A stretch of 64,000 bases of DNA from JABCPE02 sp963530615 (GTDB lineage Bacteria; Bacteroidota; Bacteroidia; Flavobacteriales; Weeksellaceae), in the NCBI GenBank assembly GCA_963530615.1, contig CAUSDX010000009.1, positions 1 through 64,000 on the forward strand, read 5' to 3'. Both the position numbers and the translations under genes were made by a program. Shown piece by piece: positions 9,601 through 18,594 of this stretch; position 1 is the first letter of the stretch; every line of letters starts with the position of its first letter. The notes under the pieces are model-generated. The model searched no databases, was not told where the DNA came from, and was given only the letters and a program-made list of their open reading frames with translations.

Positions 9601-9633
9601 AAAAATACTTAATTTTGGAAAAAATTATTGTAA

Positions 9634-10587
9634 ATGAGTTGGTTCAAAAATATTTTTAAGAAAGAAGAAAAAGAAACCTTGGATAAAGGTTTAGAAAGAT
9701 CGAGACAGGGATTTTTTGATAAGATAACCAAAGCGGTTATTGGAAAATCAAAGGTAGATGATGAGGTTTTAGATGATTTGGAAGAAATTCTTATAGCTTC
9801 AGATGTGGGAGTAGAAACTACTATAAAGATTATCAAAAGGATAGAGGATAGGGTTTCTCGTGATAAATATGTGAATACTGCGGAATTGGATAGTATTTTA
9901 AGAGAAGAAATTTCGGCATTATTGTTAGAGAATCCACATTCTAAAACAGGAAATATTGATGAGACAAAAAGGCCTTATGTCATTATGGTGGTGGGAGTGA
10001 ATGGTGTAGGTAAGACCACTACAATAGGGAAGTTGGCTCATCAGTTCAAATCTCAAGGTAAAAAAGTAGTATTGGGAGCGGCAGATACATTTCGTGCGGC
10101 AGCGGTAGATCAGCTGGTAATTTGGAGTGAAAGAGTAGGGGTTTCTATAGTAAAACAAGGAATGGGAAGTGATCCTGCTTCTGTGGCATTTGATACATTG
10201 CAGTCGGCAGTAGCTCAAGGGGCTGATGTCGTAATTATAGATACAGCTGGAAGGCTTCATAATAAAATCAATTTGATGAATGAACTTTCTAAAATCAAGA
10301 GAGTTATGCAAAAAGTAATTCCTGATGCTCCACACGAGGTTTTATTGGTATTAGATGGTTCTACGGGGCAAAATGCCTTCGAACAAGCAAAGCAATTTAC
10401 GACCGCAACGGAAGTCAATGCTTTGGCAGTAACCAAGCTCGATGGGACAGCAAAAGGGGGAGTTGTGATTGGGATTTCTGATCAATTCCAAATTCCAGTG
10501 AAATATATCGGTGTAGGTGAAGGAATGGAGGATTTGCAATTGTTTAATGGAGAAGAATTTGTAGACTCTTTTTTTAAAAGGAAATAG
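9634..10587 (+). CDS. ftsY: Signal recognition particle receptor FtsY
   Basis: The 317-residue protein is the SRP receptor GTPase that docks ribosome-SRP complexes at the inner membrane. It has a short charged start (MSWFKNIFKKEEKETLDKGL), the helical N domain, and the NG GTPase domain with P-loop GVNGVGKTTT, the ADTFRAAAVDQL block, DTAGRLH and TKLDGTAKGG. The long acidic A domain found in Escherichia coli is absent, as is usual in this phylum. Thiamine pyrophosphokinase follows after 27 bases and may share the transcript. Confidence 0.97.
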   Translation: MSWFKNIFKKEEKETLDKGLERSRQGFFDKITKAVIGKSKVDDEVLDDLEEILIASDVGVETTIKIIKRIEDRVSRDKYVNTAELDSILREEISALLLENPHSKTGNIDETKRPYVIMVVGVNGVGKTTTIGKLAHQFKSQGKKVVLGAADTFRAAAVDQLVIWSERVGVSIVKQGMGSDPASVAFDTLQSAVAQGADVVIIDTAGRLHNKINLMNELSKIKRVMQKVIPDAPHEVLLVLDGSTGQNAFEQAKQFTTATEVNALAVTKLDGTAKGGVVIGISDQFQIPVKYIGVGEGMEDLQLFNGEEFVDSFFKRK

Positions 10588-10614
10588 GTGATTTATGACT
10601 GATTTAATATAAAG

Positions 10615-11235
10615 ATGTTAAAAAAAACACTTTTATTCATTAATGGAGAACCTCCGAAAGAGTTGCCTTTAATAGATGGTTTCCAGTTGATTGCATGTAC
10701 TGATGGAGCTTTTCATTATTTGAAAGAGAAAAGTTTTCCATTAGATAAATTGAATTTTATTTCGGGAGATTTTGATTCTCATTCAGGAACAGATGAGAAA
10801 ATTTATAGGGAAAAATTTATTTATACTCCGGATCAAAATAATACAGATTTTCATAAAGCATTGAATATTATTTTAGAAAAAGGAGGTGGAGAGGTACATG
10901 TTTATGGTGCAAGTGGACGAGAACAAGATCATTTTTTAGGGAATATTCATACAGCATACTTATTTAAAGATAAATTGGATATTGTTTTTTTTGATGATTA
11001 TTCTACCTATTTTTTTATTCCAAATGATTTTACCGTTCGGAAAGTAAAAGGAAAAACAATATCATTACTGCCTTTTCCATTGGCAGAAAATATTTCAACT
11101 AGTGGACTTCATTGGGAGTTCAGGGGGGAGAGTTTATCTTTATTGGAAAGGGTTGGAACGAGAAATAGAGCTGAACTTCAGGATATTAGTGTAAAATATG
11201 AAAAAGGAAATTTACTTTTATTTATAGAAAAATAA
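10615..11235 (+). CDS. thiN: Thiamine pyrophosphokinase
   Basis: The 206-residue protein transfers pyrophosphate from ATP to thiamine to give thiamine diphosphate. Family marks are the early CTDGAFHYL, the acidic SGDFDS motif, DQNNTDFHKAL (substrate and metal binding) and VYGASGREQDHFLGNI. The C-terminal part has the small beta-rich thiamine-binding domain, with TSGLHWEF matching the usual T-x-G-hydrophobic-x-W/Y block. It lies between ftsY and der on the same strand. No TPP riboswitch is seen upstream, so it is more likely a cofactor-salvage gene expressed with ftsY. Confidence 0.93.
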   Translation: MLKKTLLFINGEPPKELPLIDGFQLIACTDGAFHYLKEKSFPLDKLNFISGDFDSHSGTDEKIYREKFIYTPDQNNTDFHKALNIILEKGGGEVHVYGASGREQDHFLGNIHTAYLFKDKLDIVFFDDYSTYFFIPNDFTVRKVKGKTISLLPFPLAENISTSGLHWEFRGESLSLLERVGTRNRAELQDISVKYEKGNLLLFIEK

Positions 11236-11256
11236 AAAATAGCCCAAGTATTGTTT

Positions 11257-11285
11257 TTTGATTGTTCATAATAATAGTATCTTTG
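11257..11285 (+). promoter_or_regulatory. Promoter of der
   Basis: TTTG at 11257-11260, a 17-base spacer, then TATCTTTG at 11278-11285. Both elements fit the Bacteroidota -33/-7 consensus and lie 21 bases before the der ATG. Confidence 0.75.
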
Positions 11286-11305
11286 CAAATTAGAAAATAA
11301 GAGAT

Positions 11306-12613
11306 ATGTCAAATATAGTAGCCATAGTAGGGAGACCTAATGTAGGAAAATCTACCTTGTTTAATCGTTTATTAGAAAGAAGAGAAGCCATTGTAGATAG
11401 TACTGCTGGGGTTACAAGAGATCGTCATTATGGCAAGAGTGATTGGAATGGTGTAGATTTCACAGTTATTGATACGGGCGGGTATGATGTAGGGAGTGAT
11501 GATATTTTTGAAGAAGAGATAAGGAAGCAAGTGCAATTAGCAGTAGATGAAGCGACATCTATTATTTTTATGGTAAATGTAGAGGAGGGGCTTACGGATA
11601 TTGATAATGAAATTTATCAACTTTTAAGAAAATCTAATAAGCCTATATATGTGGTAGTTAACAAGGTAGATTCTGCGAAGGAAGAATTACCAGCAACGGA
11701 GTTTTATCAATTAGGAATAGAGAAATATTATACTCTTTCTTCTGCTACGGGAAGTGGAACAGGGGATTTGCTTGATGATATTGTAGCAGATTTCCCGACT
11801 ACGGAATATGTAGACCCTTTTGATGGTTTGTCAAGAATTACTATAGCAGGAAGACCAAATGTAGGAAAATCTACTTTGACAAATGCACTTTTAGGCGATG
11901 AAAGGAATATTGTTACGAATATTGCAGGGACTACAAGAGACAGTATTGAGACTTTATATAAGAAGTTCGGATATGAATTTGTTTTGGTAGATACAGCAGG
12001 AATGCGTAAAAAATCAAAAGTAAGTGAGGATTTGGAGTTTTATTCTGTAATGCGTTCTATTCGTGCGATTGAGCATTCTGATGTGGTAATTATTATGGTG
12101 GATGCAACTAAGGGCTGGGAAAGTCAGGACATGAATATTTTTAGTTTAGCACAGAAAAATAGAAAAGGCATTGTGATTCTTATTAATAAATGGGATTTGG
12201 TAGAAAAATCGACAAATACCATGAAGCAATTTGAAGCACAGATTAGGGAAAAAATTTCGTTGTTCAGTGATGTGCCAATTTTATTCATTTCTGCTCTTAC
12301 AAAACAGAGAATTTTGAAAGCGGTGGAAACAGCGATGGAGGTTAATCAAAATCGTAGTAAGCGAATTAAAACGAGTAAATTAAATGAAATTATGCTTCCT
12401 ATCATAGAGAATACACCACCTCCCGCTTTGAAAGGGAAATATATTAAGATAAAATATTGTACACAGTTGCCTACTGTAACTCCACAATTTGCATTTTTCT
12501 GTAATCTTCCGCAGTATGTGAAAGAACCTTATAAGAGATTTATAGAAAACCAATTGCGTAAAAATTTTGATTTTAAGGGAGTGCCTATTGAGGTGTATTT
12601 CCGTCAAAAATAG
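11306..12613 (+). CDS. der: Ribosome-associated GTPase Der (EngA)
   Basis: The 435-residue protein acts in assembly of the large ribosomal subunit. It carries two tandem GTPase domains, each with its own P-loop: VGRPNVGKST at the N-terminus and AGRPNVGKST near residue 184. NKVD and NKWD motifs give guanine specificity, and a C-terminal KH-like domain follows. Length matches the family. It has its own promoter and a terminator hairpin just downstream, so it is probably transcribed alone. Confidence 0.98.
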   Translation: MSNIVAIVGRPNVGKSTLFNRLLERREAIVDSTAGVTRDRHYGKSDWNGVDFTVIDTGGYDVGSDDIFEEEIRKQVQLAVDEATSIIFMVNVEEGLTDIDNEIYQLLRKSNKPIYVVVNKVDSAKEELPATEFYQLGIEKYYTLSSATGSGTGDLLDDIVADFPTTEYVDPFDGLSRITIAGRPNVGKSTLTNALLGDERNIVTNIAGTTRDSIETLYKKFGYEFVLVDTAGMRKKSKVSEDLEFYSVMRSIRAIEHSDVVIIMVDATKGWESQDMNIFSLAQKNRKGIVILINKWDLVEKSTNTMKQFEAQIREKISLFSDVPILFISALTKQRILKAVETAMEVNQNRSKRIKTSKLNEIMLPIIENTPPPALKGKYIKIKYCTQLPTVTPQFAFFCNLPQYVKEPYKRFIENQLRKNFDFKGVPIEVYFRQK

Positions 12614-12620
12614 TTTTATA

Positions 12621-12650
12621 ATCCTCTTTCTTTAATTAAAAGAAGAGGAT
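12621..12650 (+). terminator. Intrinsic terminator after der
   Basis: ATCCTCTT (12621-12628) pairs with AAGAGGAT (12643-12650) and the stem continues inward around an AATT loop, followed by TTGTTTTG. It lies 8 bases after the der stop. Confidence 0.7.
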
Positions 12651-12688
12651 TTGTTTTGTAGAAAAACCAATAAAAAAATAATATTAAG

Positions 12689-13339
12689 ATGATACACATT
12701 CTTTCAGATGAATTTTCGTTAGTAAACTCTTGGATTAATGAATTACGAAATGTTGATATTCAAGGAGATAGAATGAAATTTCGTAGGAATATGGAGAGAA
12801 TAGGAGAGATTGCGGCTTTTGAAATTAGTAAAAATCTTTCTTATAGAGAGATGGAAATTACAACCCCATTGGATAAAATAAAAGTAAAGGAGATGGATGT
12901 TCAGCCCGTTATTACCACCATTTTAAGAGCGGGAGTACCTTTATTTCAAGGAGTATTAAATTATTTTGATAAGGCAGATTGTGGTTTCGTTGCAGCGTAT
13001 AGAAAACATGATGTGAATGATTATTTTAGTATTAAGCAGGATTATTTGACTTGTCCTAATTTAGAGGGTAGGCCTTTAATCGTGGCAGACCCTATGCTTG
13101 CAACAGGAGCATCTTTGATAGAAGCTATAAAAGATTTATTAACAAATGGTACTCCAAGTCAAATGCATATCGTGGTAGCAATTGCAAGTGAGCAAGGAGT
13201 ACAAGCGATAAATAAAGCCTATCCAGAGGCTTATATTTGGATAGGTGCTTTAGATGAGAAGCTTACGGATAAAGGCTATATAACTCCAGGTTTAGGAGAT
13301 GCAGGAGATTTAAGTTTTGGAGAAAAATTGCAGAGATAA
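12689..13339 (+). CDS. upp: Uracil phosphoribosyltransferase
   Basis: The 216-residue enzyme makes UMP from uracil and PRPP in pyrimidine salvage. It shows TTILRAGVPLFQGVLNYF near the N-terminal third, the PRPP-binding loop DPMLATGASLIEAI and the C-terminal GYITPGLGDAGDLSFG, which closes over uracil. Length and ending are normal. It stands between the der terminator and a bidirectional terminator, so it is probably monocistronic. No attenuator-like structure is obvious upstream. Confidence 0.96.
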   Translation: MIHILSDEFSLVNSWINELRNVDIQGDRMKFRRNMERIGEIAAFEISKNLSYREMEITTPLDKIKVKEMDVQPVITTILRAGVPLFQGVLNYFDKADCGFVAAYRKHDVNDYFSIKQDYLTCPNLEGRPLIVADPMLATGASLIEAIKDLLTNGTPSQMHIVVAIASEQGVQAINKAYPEAYIWIGALDEKLTDKGYITPGLGDAGDLSFGEKLQR

Positions 13340-13344
13340 AAAAT

Positions 13345-13376
13345 AAAAAGGAAGAGTATAGTTACTCTTCCTTTTT
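13345..13376. terminator. Bidirectional terminator between upp and the NlpE-like gene
   Basis: GGAAGAGTA (13350-13358) pairs with TACTCTTCC (13363-13371) over a four-base loop. An A tract before and a T tract after serve both converging genes. Confidence 0.9.
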
Positions 13377-13392
13377 CTAAAAAATAATAGTT

Positions 13393-13821
13393 TTATTTTT
13401 TAGAAAGTTTGTAATCTTCTTTTAGTTCAGTATCACCTACCTTAGTAACCTGATAAGCTGCATCATCAGTAAGGAGATAAACAAGAGGGTCACCAGCGTC
13501 TCCCTCTGCTTTAAGAGTGATGTATTTACCATCTTCACTTGTTTCAAAAGTACCTTTATCTGTAAACTCACCGTTTTCTTTACCTACATATTTGTTTTCT
13601 AATATGTAAGTATTATCAGCTTTGTTTAGGATAAGTTTAGTTTCGGTTCCAGAACAATCTGCACATGGAAATGTTCCTTCGAAAGTAGTAACATTCTCAT
13701 TTGTAGCTTCTACTTGTTCAGCTTGTTCAGTAGGAGTACTTTCTGTAGTTTTTGTTTCTTCTTTTTTACAACTTACTGCAATTGCTCCGAAGATTAGAGC
13801 AGGTAAAATTAATTTTTTCAT
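13393..13821 (-). CDS. NlpE-like copper-resistance lipoprotein
   Basis: This 142-residue protein has a lipoprotein signal peptide ending in AVSC with Cys18 as the lipidation site, a Thr/Glu-rich linker, and the NlpE N-terminal motif FEGTFPCADCSGTETKLIL with its CxxC. The family sits in the outer membrane and is linked to copper tolerance and surface-stress sensing in Enterobacteria; in Bacteroidota the role is less clear. The C-terminal second domain of E. coli NlpE is absent. It stands alone, converging on upp. Confidence 0.85.
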   Translation of the reverse strand: MKKLILPALIFGAIAVSCKKEETKTTESTPTEQAEQVEATNENVTTFEGTFPCADCSGTETKLILNKADNTYILENKYVGKENGEFTDKGTFETSEDGKYITLKAEGDAGDPLVYLLTDDAAYQVTKVGDTELKEDYKLSKK

Positions 13822-13928
13822 TGTACAATTATTTAAGTATCTATATTAGAGCAAAAAATGTGCTAAATACCTTATGGAAAGTTTTATTTTTATAGTAATA
13901 AAAGAAATGGAGTTGATTATCAATCTAT

Positions 13929-13961
13929 AAAAAACATGCCGTGACATTTTGTCTTGGCATG
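13929..13961 (-). terminator. Terminator of the outer-membrane barrel gene
   Basis: CATGCC (13935-13940) and GGCATG (13956-13961) form the outer stem and GACA/TGTC the inner stem. On the minus strand six T follow directly. It lies about 40 bases after the stop of the gene at 14000-16471. Confidence 0.8.
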
Positions 13962-13999
13962 ATTCTATATAATATAAATTGATGATAAGATTTTACTGA

Positions 14000-16471
14000 T
14001 TATAACAAGACATTATTGTCATCTATGTCATCATTTTGAGGAATGCTCTTTTTGGGTTGATTCTCTTTCGCATTATTATTCTTGAAACGATAGGAGAAGG
14101 TAAACATAAATTGTCTTGGTCTCATTTGCATTTCTGCATATCGGGTAAAGGTATCGGAGTCTGTGTATGATTTCATTTTTCTACTATTGAAAACATCTTG
14201 AATACTGAATCCAATGGTTCCCGTATTATTCCAAATATTCTTACTGATTCCAAAATTCATGGAATAAGAGTCTTTTTGTATGGTGTTATATGATTTTTGT
14301 TTTCCTCGGAAATCTCCTTGTATTTGGATATTTAGACTTTTATCTAATCGTAATCCAGCTGTAATCTTAGCCTTAGTAGAGTTTCCTTCATTAGTTGTAG
14401 TTATATTATTATAAGATATTTCATTTTTGTATCTGAATAGATTGACATTACCGAATAATCTTAACCAATTTGTAGGACTTATACTATAATTCAAATCTAA
14501 ACCAAATTTATTTTCTGTACCTAAATTATAAGGCGTGGAAAGGATATAATCAGAAGTACTTCCAGTAAATGGATTGATATAAGTACCTTCTATTGTCAAA
14601 AAATCAATAGCATCTGTTGCTCTTTTATAGTAAAGAGTGGGGTTAATATTCCATTTGCTTCTTGTGTAGTTATAACTTAATTCAAAAGAATTTACAAAAG
14701 ATGGATTCAAGTCGGCATTTCCCATAAATCGATTTGGATCACTTTGTATTCTCATGACAGGAATGATTTCAAAAGATTTTGGTCTTTTGATTCTTCTAGA
14801 ATAGTTTAGTCCTAGTTGACTCCTATCCGTAATGTCATAACTTAAAAAAGCGGAAGGGAAAAATTCGCTGTAAGATTTACTTTTTTGAGAAGCTCCCGCT
14901 GAATTATTGGAATGAATATCAATGTAAATATTTTCATTTCTGAGTCCTAACTGATACCCAAAACGATGAATTTTACTTCTGAATTGAGCATAGAAAGCAG
15001 AGTTTTTTTCAGTATAATTATTGCTTCCTGTTACATCACTGATGACAAGAGAATTTCCGATAGAAATTCCTGCATAATAGGTATCAATATTATTATCTTT
15101 ATAATCAAATCTTGCTCCTGCTTCAAGTTTAGAGTGTTCACCAATTGGCAACTCATAATCTAATTTCCCTATCCAAGTTTTTTGAGAGAAATTAGCGATG
15201 TTATTATATTGATAAAGAGTTTGAGTTGCATTTCTATTATCAAAAATATCATTATTAGAATTATTTTTGCTATCTTGATAACTACCGCTAAGACTTAATG
15301 AATGACCTTTATTATCAAATTTATGTTCAAAACCAGCATCTATCTGAATATTTTTATTCTCATCTAATCCCGTTGTGTTTCTGTAAGTTATACCTGTCAG
15401 GCTAGAAATATTCTGCTGAGAAGTATTCTGATCCATAAACATATTGTTTGCTGTAAAACTCGCATTTACAGAAGTATTGTCCGAGATGTTATAACTAAAA
15501 CCAGCATTGAAGTTATAATTTTTCATCTCAGGTTTTCGTATAGAGATGAGGTTAAGGTATTCGTTTGTATTTTTATAGAAAATATCAGAGATGTTTTCAG
15601 ATTTTTGTTTAGAGATTCCTCCGCCACCATTGATAAACCAAGTCCATTTTCCGTAGTTCCAAGAGAGATTGGTATTAAGACGAGAAGTAGCTTCGTAGCC
15701 TAAACTCCCATTGACAGAACCATTAAACCCTAAGGAAGAAGCTTTCTTTAAAATAATATTGAGTATTCCCGCGGTGCCTTCGGCTTCAAATTTGGAAGAA
15801 GGATTAGTAATAATCTCTATTCTATCGATTTGGTCTGCAGGGATATTTTTTAGAGCGTCGCTACTATCATCGGTAATTCCTAAGATAGATGATGGTTTGC
15901 CGTTGATGAGGAACTTCACATTAGAGTTTCCTCTCATGGAGACAGAGCCATCAGATTCCACGCTTACAGAAGGGACATTGCTCAAAACATCTTGAAGAGA
16001 ACCTCCGCGAGAACTCAAATCCTGCTCCACGCTATAAACTTTTTTGTCCAGTTCTACTTTATAAGGCGAAGCTTTTGCAGTAATAGTAATGCCTTCTATT
16101 TCTTTCTCTTTAGTTGATGATTTTGCAGCGGTGAGGGTGATATTACTGATGTTCGTCGCACTATTGATTTCTATTTCTAATGATTTAGACTGAAAGCCGA
16201 TAGCATCCACAAAGGTGGTGTAATGACCAAAAGGAAGAGCCAGTGTGAAGTTTCCCTTCTCATCGGTAAGGGTGGCATCACTGAGTGAAGTGCGACTTTT
16301 GTGATTAAATTCTATGCTCGTGTAGGGTATTCCTGAGCCATGCTCATCTACTATTTTCCCAGAAATAGTTTGTTTCTCTTGGGCTTGTGTGACCATAAAA
16401 GATCCCAAAAAGAATGTTAATCCTATTGTTTTTTTTCCTATAAATCTTGTAATTTCAATATTTGTCATCAT
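14000..16471 (-). CDS. TonB-receptor-like outer membrane beta-barrel protein
   Basis: The 823-residue protein has a signal peptide ending near TQAQ, a carboxypeptidase-regulatory-like domain (about 32-130: ISGKIVDEHGSGIPYTSIEF), a TonB plug-like domain (about 135-250, with SLQDVLSNVPSVSV and IEIITNPSSKFEAEGTAGIL) and a barrel of the OMP_b-brl_3 type to the C-terminus. It should sit in the outer membrane and may import a ligand, but nothing shows which. There is no SusD partner, so it is not a classic polysaccharide-uptake pair. It has its own terminator and lies beside mltG on the same strand, separated by another terminator. The start could be either of two adjacent ATG codons. Confidence 0.88.
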   Translation of the reverse strand: MMTNIEITRFIGKKTIGLTFFLGSFMVTQAQEKQTISGKIVDEHGSGIPYTSIEFNHKSRTSLSDATLTDEKGNFTLALPFGHYTTFVDAIGFQSKSLEIEINSATNISNITLTAAKSSTKEKEIEGITITAKASPYKVELDKKVYSVEQDLSSRGGSLQDVLSNVPSVSVESDGSVSMRGNSNVKFLINGKPSSILGITDDSSDALKNIPADQIDRIEIITNPSSKFEAEGTAGILNIILKKASSLGFNGSVNGSLGYEATSRLNTNLSWNYGKWTWFINGGGGISKQKSENISDIFYKNTNEYLNLISIRKPEMKNYNFNAGFSYNISDNTSVNASFTANNMFMDQNTSQQNISSLTGITYRNTTGLDENKNIQIDAGFEHKFDNKGHSLSLSGSYQDSKNNSNNDIFDNRNATQTLYQYNNIANFSQKTWIGKLDYELPIGEHSKLEAGARFDYKDNNIDTYYAGISIGNSLVISDVTGSNNYTEKNSAFYAQFRSKIHRFGYQLGLRNENIYIDIHSNNSAGASQKSKSYSEFFPSAFLSYDITDRSQLGLNYSRRIKRPKSFEIIPVMRIQSDPNRFMGNADLNPSFVNSFELSYNYTRSKWNINPTLYYKRATDAIDFLTIEGTYINPFTGSTSDYILSTPYNLGTENKFGLDLNYSISPTNWLRLFGNVNLFRYKNEISYNNITTTNEGNSTKAKITAGLRLDKSLNIQIQGDFRGKQKSYNTIQKDSYSMNFGISKNIWNNTGTIGFSIQDVFNSRKMKSYTDSDTFTRYAEMQMRPRQFMFTFSYRFKNNNAKENQPKKSIPQNDDIDDNNVLL

Positions 16472-16533
16472 TTTTTATTTACTCGTTTATGTTGTTTTAG
16501 ATGAAAAAAATAGATTAAGGTTAAAAGTTGAGC

Positions 16534-16569
16534 AAAAAAAATCTCTTTAGCTCAAAGTTAAAGAGATTT
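16534..16569 (-). terminator. Terminator of the dapF-mltG operon
   Basis: AAATCTCTTTA (16539-16549) pairs with TAAAGAGATTT (16559-16569). On the minus strand a T run (plus-strand A at 16534-16541) follows. It lies 45 bases after the mltG stop. Confidence 0.8.
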
Positions 16570-16613
16570 TATAGCGAATGATTATAATCATTTTGATTTT
16601 AATCCTCGGCGGA

Positions 16614-17636
16614 TTATTTTATTTTGTTTCTATTGAGCCAGTCATGATAGGCCTTTGCATTGGCTACATGCTCTTTGTCGGAGTGGGTAAATTTGTGATA
16701 ACCTATTCTCTTTGGGTCTGCACACATGAAGATGTAATTGTTTTTTTCCGCATTCAGTACATTATCAATAGAGCTTTTATTTACTACACAAATCGGGCCT
16801 GGAGGAATACCCGCATGGGCGTAGGTGTTATAAGGTGAGGGGTGAGATAAATCTTTATGGTAAATCCTTTTGATGTTTTTCTTGAACTGAAAATCCTTGT
16901 TGATGGCATAGATGACCGTAGGGTCAGATTGTAATTTCATGCCCTTCTTATAGCGGTTGAGATACAGCCCAGCGATGGTTTGTTGTTCATCTTCTTTCCC
17001 TCCAGATTCTTTTTGGATGATGGAAGCCAGTGCATAAATTTGATTTCTGCTCAGACCTAATGCCTTTTCTTTGGCAATTCTCTCCTCATTCCAAAATTCA
17101 GAATATTCTTTTTTGAATCTCTTGAAAAACTCCTCTGGCGTAGTAGTCCAGTAGAAATGATAGGTGTCTGCAAAGAAGAAAGGTTTCAAATCTTCGGCGG
17201 AGTTAAGTCCTTTTTCCTTTGCAATTCTATTCAAGGACTGTACGAAGTTTAGAGAATCACTTTCCGTTTTTCTACTGACACGCCCGACCATCTGATATAC
17301 ATCATCAAAGTCCTTTATTCTGAATGTGTCCTCTGCTTGTCGCCCTGCTTTAATCATATTCACAAGCGAATTATTTCCTTCTCCTTGTTGAATTTTATAT
17401 CGCCCTGCCTTGATATTATCTTCCAAGTGTTTTGAAATGGCCACTTCTTTGAAGGATTCTACATCAGATAGATATGGGCTAATGCTGTCTAAAACTTGTT
17501 CCAAACTCGCCCCTCTTGGAATGATGATAAAGCCGGATTGAGAAACATTATTGCCTTTGTATTTCTTATAAAAAGGATAAGCAAAAAAACCGCCTAAAAC
17601 TCCTAATACGGCGAGACCGAAAATGATTTTTTTCAT
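16614..17636 (-). CDS. mltG: Endolytic murein transglycosylase MltG
   Basis: The 340-residue protein has an N-terminal membrane anchor (residues 4-23), a LysM-like segment (FIIIPRGASLEQVLDSISPY) and the YceG/MltG catalytic domain with ALASIIQKESGG, whose Glu is the presumed catalytic residue, then LQSDPTVIYAI and YNTYAHAGIPPGPI. The enzyme cleaves nascent peptidoglycan strands and is thought to set glycan length. It follows dapF by 12 bases on the same strand, pairing a precursor-supply enzyme with a wall-cleaving one. Length and motifs are normal. Confidence 0.96.
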   Translation of the reverse strand: MKKIIFGLAVLGVLGGFFAYPFYKKYKGNNVSQSGFIIIPRGASLEQVLDSISPYLSDVESFKEVAISKHLEDNIKAGRYKIQQGEGNNSLVNMIKAGRQAEDTFRIKDFDDVYQMVGRVSRKTESDSLNFVQSLNRIAKEKGLNSAEDLKPFFFADTYHFYWTTTPEEFFKRFKKEYSEFWNEERIAKEKALGLSRNQIYALASIIQKESGGKEDEQQTIAGLYLNRYKKGMKLQSDPTVIYAINKDFQFKKNIKRIYHKDLSHPSPYNTYAHAGIPPGPICVVNKSSIDNVLNAEKNNYIFMCADPKRIGYHKFTHSDKEHVANAKAYHDWLNRNKIK

Positions 17637-17648
17637 AGAATATATAGA

Positions 17649-18425
17649 TTAGTGATGATGAAATGTTCCGTGAAATACCTGTTCCGCTGGACCTTCTAAC
17701 CAAATGTTTTCAAAGCCTATGCCATCTTCACACCTTTGGGCATAGACTTTCAGATTCCCACCGATGGTTTTTACTTTGACCTCACTGATGTTTTGTTGAA
17801 TCATAAAAGTGAGACAACTGGCAGTAACGCCCGTTCCACAACTATAAGTTTCATCTTCCACGCCACGCTCATAGGTTCTCACGAAGATTTCTTTTTCTGA
17901 TATTTTAGAAACGAAATTCACATTGATGCCCTCCGATTTATAATTGGTAGAGTATCTGATTTTCTGCCCTTCGGTATAGACATTCAGTTGCTCCACATCA
18001 TCTACATACCTTACAAAATGAGGAGAACCTGTGTTCAGCTCAAAGTCTTCACCGATGTTTTTAATGTCAGCGACATTAATCATTTTCAATTTCACGATAT
18101 TGTCTTTAATCTCCGCTTCATGCAGTCCATCAATGGCATGGAAAGAGCATTTTCCTTGAAAAACATTTAGAAAATGAGCGAAAGCAACGATGCTCCTTCC
18201 GCCGTTACCGCACATCGTGCCTTCTCTCCCGTCCGAGTTATAATAAACCATTTGGAAGTCCAGAGAGGGATGATTCTCTAATAAAATCAGTCCATCTCCA
18301 CCGATTCCAAAACGGCGGTCACACATTTTTTTGATAAGTTCGGTGTTATCTTTTGGAAATGATAAGTCTCTATTGTCTATCATGATGAAATCATTTCCCG
18401 TACCCTGGTATTTATAGAAATTCAT
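17649..18425 (-). CDS. dapF: Diaminopimelate epimerase
   Basis: The 258-residue enzyme converts LL- to meso-diaminopimelate for peptidoglycan and lysine. Both catalytic cysteines are visible, in GTMCGNGGR and TYSCGTGVTA. The N-terminal FYKYQGTGNDFIMIDN is typical. It is the first gene of a two-gene operon with mltG and has a good promoter upstream. Its pathway partner dapA lies 2 kb away in the window, across the nuo genes. Confidence 0.97.
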   Translation of the reverse strand: MNFYKYQGTGNDFIMIDNRDLSFPKDNTELIKKMCDRRFGIGGDGLILLENHPSLDFQMVYYNSDGREGTMCGNGGRSIVAFAHFLNVFQGKCSFHAIDGLHEAEIKDNIVKLKMINVADIKNIGEDFELNTGSPHFVRYVDDVEQLNVYTEGQKIRYSTNYKSEGINVNFVSKISEKEIFVRTYERGVEDETYSCGTGVTASCLTFMIQQNISEVKVKTIGGNLKVYAQRCEDGIGFENIWLEGPAEQVFHGTFHHH

Positions 18426-18487
18426 TGTATAAAATATTAAGTAAGAGCTAATAAAGATTAGAAATCTTCACACCTAAAAATAGTTGC

Positions 18488-18517
18488 CAAAAATAATATT
18501 TTTTTGCGATAAATCAA
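18488..18517 (-). promoter_or_regulatory. Promoter of dapF-mltG
   Basis: On the minus strand TTG at 18517-18515, a 19-base spacer, then TATTTTTG at 18495-18488. Both elements fit the phylum consensus. Confidence 0.7.
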
Positions 18518-18549
18518 GAAGTTAATTTTCTCATCAAGTATCTTTTTTA

Positions 18550-18557
18550 TACATTTG
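18550..18557 (+). promoter_or_regulatory. Promoter -7 box of nuoHIJ
   Basis: TACATTTG fits TAnnTTTG and lies 37 bases before the nuoH ATG. No clear -33 element is seen. It implies the trio has its own start of transcription. Confidence 0.55.
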
Positions 18558-18594
18558 CTTAAAGTTTCGGAGAAACATAAATTGAGAAAACTTT

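Larger units (their letters stand above)
9199..9633. other. Divergent intergenic region between hsdR and ftsY
   Basis: No gene is visible in these 435 bases. The region holds promoter boxes for both flanking genes, an imperfect inverted repeat at 9227-9257, an A/T-only palindrome at 9302-9317 and a 9-bp inverted repeat with an 11-base loop at 9520-9548. The rest is AT-rich with no recognisable tRNA, attachment site or mobile element end. It marks the right border of the restriction island. Confidence 0.6.
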